A stretch of 64,000 bases of DNA, taken from positions 62,001 to 126,000 of the forward strand of contig SCRA01000080.1 of NCBI GenBank assembly GCA_004297985.1, in the 5' to 3' direction. Numbering within the stretch: position 1 is the stretch's first letter; every line of letters starts with the position of its first letter. Below are positions 61,626 through 64,000 of this stretch, piece by piece. The notes below the pieces were generated by a model that was not told where the DNA came from, did not search any database, and saw nothing but the letters and a program-made list of their open reading frames with translations. The DNA comes from a bacterium (GTDB lineage: Bacteria; Vulcanimicrobiota; Vulcanimicrobiia; Vulcanimicrobiales; SCRA01). The position numbers and the translations under genes were made by a program.

Positions 61626-62602
61626 TGCTTTCCACCCAACGCTGGCACATCCGGCGTCTGCGCGCATCTGTCTCAACGTTCGCCGACGACGTTCGCGAGG
61701 GGCTGCTTGCCGTGCCGCGGCGGCTGCCTGCCAAGTATCTCTACGATGCCCTGGGCTCGCTGCTCTTCGATGCCATCACTGCGCTTCCCGAGTACTACCT
61801 CACGCGCGCCGAGCGCGAGATACTCGAACGCGATGGCGATGCCGTGGTTGCGGCGGCGGGTTCTCCCGACGAACTGGTGGAGCTGGGCGGCGGAAGCGGC
61901 GCGAAGACGCAGTTGCTGGTCGAGGCGGCGTTGCGAGCCACGCCTTCCGTGCAGCTCCACGCCGTCGATATTGCCGAGGAGGCGATCGAGGCCGCGGCGC
62001 GGCGCATGGTCGAGCGTCATCCCGCGTTGACGATCGTCGGCTACGCCGGGGACTACGAAGCTGGGCTCGAGGCGCTGCGCCTCGATGGACGACGCGCCTT
62101 GATGCTCTTCCTAGGCTCGAACATCGGTAACCTCGACCCGCACGATGCCTGCGCCTTGATGCTCCTGATGCGCACCGCGCTTCGCACGGGCGATGCCCTT
62201 CTGTTGGGGACCGATCTGCGCAAAGATTCCGCGGTCCTCGAGGCCGCGTACAGCGACGCCTTGGGCGTGACGGCAGCCTTCGAGCGCAATATTCTGGTGC
62301 GCATCAACCGCGAGCTGGGCGGTACGTTCGACCTCGCGCGCTTTCGCCACGTCGCCGCCTACGACGTGGAGAGCGGCTGTGTGACGAGCCGTTTGGTCTG
62401 CCTGCGCTCGCAAGAGGTACACATCGCCGCTCTTGGTCTGACGCTGCGCATCCAGGCCGGCGAGACGATTCACACCGAGAATTCGTACAAGTACGACGAA
62501 GCCGAGATCGACGCCATGGCGGCCGCCGGCGGCTTCGAGCGCGTCACGAGCTGGTACGACGCGGCGCACGCCTTCGCGCTCAGCCTCCTGCGGGTGGCGT
62601 AG
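61625..62602 (+). CDS. egtD: EgtD-like L-histidine N-alpha-methyltransferase
   Basis: A 325-residue SAM methyltransferase starting at the ATG that shares a base with the ppk stop. ALPEYYLTRAEREILE is the N-terminal substrate motif; LVELGGGSGAKTQLLVEAAL is the SAM loop. The family hallmark GSNIGNLDPHDA follows, and HTENSYKYDEAEIDAMAAA ends the protein with the Glu/Ser residues used for histidine. It makes hercynine, the first step to ergothioneine. The expected partner EgtB (sulfoxide synthase) is not in the window. The last 23 bp overlap the ABC permease gene convergently. Confidence 0.9.
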   Translation: MLSTQRWHIRRLRASVSTFADDVREGLLAVPRRLPAKYLYDALGSLLFDAITALPEYYLTRAEREILERDGDAVVAAAGSPDELVELGGGSGAKTQLLVEAALRATPSVQLHAVDIAEEAIEAAARRMVERHPALTIVGYAGDYEAGLEALRLDGRRALMLFLGSNIGNLDPHDACALMLLMRTALRTGDALLLGTDLRKDSAVLEAAYSDALGVTAAFERNILVRINRELGGTFDLARFRHVAAYDVESGCVTSRLVCLRSQEVHIAALGLTLRIQAGETIHTENSYKYDEAEIDAMAAAGGFERVTSWYDAAHAFALSLLRVA

Positions 62603-63212
62603 GAGCGCGCAGCGCGTGCTCCGCAACACGCAGCGCGCCGTCGGCGATCAGCGCGAGCGCCGCGATGCCTAGCGTTCCGGCAGCGATGAGGCGAATATCT
62701 TGCCGTTCGATGCCGGCGAAGATCAGCGTGCCAAGACCTCCCGCGTCGATCCAAGCGGCGACGCTGGCAATCGCGATGATCGAGACGGCGGCCACGCGTG
62801 CGCCGGCGATCGCTACCGGCGCAGCGATGGGGAGCTCGACGCGCAGGAAGACCTGGAGCGGGGTCATGCCCAGGCCCCGTGCCGCGTCGACCATCCACGA
62901 CGGAACGCTCTGTATTGCGGCAACCACGTTGCGCACGAGGATGATCTGCGCATAGGCGACCAACGCCGTCACGGCCGTCCAGAATCCTAGTCCCATGACC
63001 GGGATGAGCAGTGCGAAGAGCGCGAGGCTAGGGATCGTATAGATGGCGTCGAGTGCGGCGATGAGCGGGAGCCCGGCGCGGCTGCGGCGCGCTGCGAGGA
63101 GTCCGAGGGGAAGGGCGATCGTCAGCGCGATCGCAAATGCCGTACCGCAGAGCAAGAGATGCTCGAGCGTGCGCGCGGCGATCTCGCCGGCATGCCCGGT
63201 GAGCCAGCTCAC
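62580..63212 (-). CDS. ABC transporter permease, osmoprotectant (OpuCB/ProW) type
   Basis: A 210-residue protein starting at GTG 63212 (GTGA overlap with the ATPase gene). Five to six helices are present. The EAA-loop region is VVAAIQSVPSWMVDAARGLG followed by MTPLQVFLRVELPIAAPVAI, typical of ProW/OpuCB permeases. It brings betaine, choline or related compounds through the inner membrane. It converges on egtD with a 23 bp overlap. Note that ergothioneine and hercynine are betaines, so a link to EgtD is possible but only inferred. Confidence 0.88.
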   Translation of the reverse strand: MSWLTGHAGEIAARTLEHLLLCGTAFAIALTIALPLGLLAARRSRAGLPLIAALDAIYTIPSLALFALLIPVMGLGFWTAVTALVAYAQIILVRNVVAAIQSVPSWMVDAARGLGMTPLQVFLRVELPIAAPVAIAGARVAAVSIIAIASVAAWIDAGGLGTLIFAGIERQDIRLIAAGTLGIAALALIADGALRVAEHALRAPTPPAGG

Positions 63213-64000
63213 CGGCGAACCGCGTTGCGCAGCGTGTCGAGATCGAGAACGGCGGCCTCGCGGCCGTCGTGCATGACGCGTACGCGGGGTGCTCCCGTCT
63301 CCAGCATGACGGCGAGGGCGGCGCGCAGCGAGACACCGGCATCGAGCGCGGGGATCGTGCCCGGCTCTTCGGGGAGCGGCGTTCCCCGCGCCGCACTCGC
63401 CGTGAGCTCGCCGAGTGTGATCACGGAGAGGCGGCGCAGGGCGTCGTCCGCATCGACCAACTCCGCGACGAACGGCGTGGCGGGATGGGTGAGGATCTCG
63501 GCGGGTGTCCCCGTCTGCTCGAAGTGACCGTCGCGCATCACGACGAGCATATCGGCCAGAGAGAGCGCCTCTTCCACGTCGTGCGTCACGAAGAGGATGG
63601 TGGCGCCGGTTCGCCGCTGCAGCGCCAGCGTCTCCTTTTGGAGGCTGGCGCGCACGATGGCATCGACGGATCCGAACGGCTCGTCCATCAGCAGAATCGA
63701 TGGCTCAGCGGCGAGCGCCCGTGCGATGCCCACGCGCTGCTGCTGTCCGCCGGAGAGTTGGCTGGGATAACGATCGCGGAAGGACTGCGGATCCAGGGAG
63801 ACTTGGGCGAGCAGCGTATCGACGCGTTCCGACACGCGCTGGGAATCCCAGCCCAGCAGGTTCGGGACCACGGCCACGTTCTGCGCCACGGTGAGGTGCG
63901 GGAAGAGTCCCACGGCTTGGATGACATAGCCGATGCGGCGGCGCAAGGCAATGGGGTCGAGGCCGGCGGTGTCGCGCCCGTCGATCTCGATGCGCCCGCC
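63209..64000 (-). CDS. ABC transporter ATP-binding protein (OpuCA/ProV-like), cut by the right edge
   Basis: The frame remains open to base 64000, so the N terminus with Walker A lies outside. Visible parts: [18 protein letters not shown], the Q-loop [18 protein letters not shown], signature [15 protein letters not shown], Walker [17 protein letters not shown]-loop [11 protein letters not shown]. The last 70 residues ([16 protein letters not shown] and onward) are a short CBS-like region, as in osmoprotectant importers. It energises the neighbouring permease. A substrate-binding protein is expected beyond the edge. Confidence 0.88.
   Translation of the reverse strand, partial: GGRIEIDGRDTAGLDPIALRRRIGYVIQAVGLFPHLTVAQNVAVVPNLLGWDSQRVSERVDTLLAQVSLDPQSFRDRYPSQLSGGQQQRVGIARALAAEPSILLMDEPFGSVDAIVRASLQKETLALQRRTGATILFVTHDVEEALSLADMLVVMRDGHFEQTGTPAEILTHPATPFVAELVDADDALRRLSVITLGELTASAARGTPLPEEPGTIPALDAGVSLRAALAVMLETGAPRVRVMHDGREAAVLDLDTLRNAVRR

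Overview
The window is 64 kb of GC-rich, very densely packed bacterial chromosome. I count about 65 protein genes and see no rRNA, tRNA, CRISPR array, transposase or phage gene. Genes sit in long co-directional runs joined by 1-19 bp overlaps (ATGA, GTGA, TTGA, TAGTG), with many GTG and TTG starts. The content is that of an aerobic, chemoorganotrophic soil-type bacterium. It has a caa3 oxidase with its assembly factors, a form II CO-dehydrogenase-like molybdoenzyme with its Cox maturation genes, and benzoyl/glutaryl-type acyl-CoA enzymes. It also has sugar and amino-sugar enzymes and an ergothioneine-type methyltransferase. The style recalls uncultured lineages such as Candidatus Eremiobacterota. 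That placement is inference from general gene content; nothing in the window is a reliable phylogenetic marker.

Layout. 1-5.0 kb: M20 peptidases, an alpha/beta hydrolase lacking its usual Ser nucleophile, a DMT exporter, an FlK-like thioesterase and a DUF488 protein. 5.0-17.5 kb: a Na+/solute symporter divergent from a nine-gene operon (aminotransferase, GH20-like hexosaminidase, permease, PDZ protein, hydantoinase A, FAD oxidoreductase, HExxH peptidase, BadF-type GlcNAc kinase, NanE). It looks like an amino-sugar / peptidoglycan-fragment salvage unit. 18.0-27.4 kb: a respiratory block with ctaC-ctaD-ctaE plus two tiny membrane proteins, a SCO protein fused to a copper-binding domain, and ctaA-ctaB-MFS on the other strand. 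The ctaC promoter region carries two dyad symmetries.

27.5-33.2 kb: a lipoprotein, a cupin, a GH130 phosphorylase-like enzyme, a benzoate-CoA-ligase-like enzyme with a thioesterase, an MntP-like exporter and a threonine dehydratase. 33.2-49.7 kb: a 12.7 kb minus-strand run starts with coxD-coxE-xdhC/coxF-coxG and continues without a gap through a ROK kinase, a GH5-like enzyme and a hypothetical gene into two tandem UvrD-helicase/RecB-nuclease fusions (AdnAB-like). coxS-coxL-coxM diverge from it. 49.7-56.9 kb: PEBP protein, FAH-family enzyme, glutaryl-CoA-dehydrogenase-like enzyme, DUF5069, a serine hydrolase, and a coupled PrpD / ComA-like pair. 57-64 kb: DUF1059, an MGDG-synthase-like glycosyltransferase, TVP38-like protein, polyphosphate kinase, EgtD, and an osmoprotectant-type ABC transporter cut by the right edge.

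The least expected structure is non-coding. A cloverleaf-like palindromic element with an identical 28 bp core occurs at 23.7-24.0 kb and 52.4-52.6 kb, both times exactly between two convergent genes.
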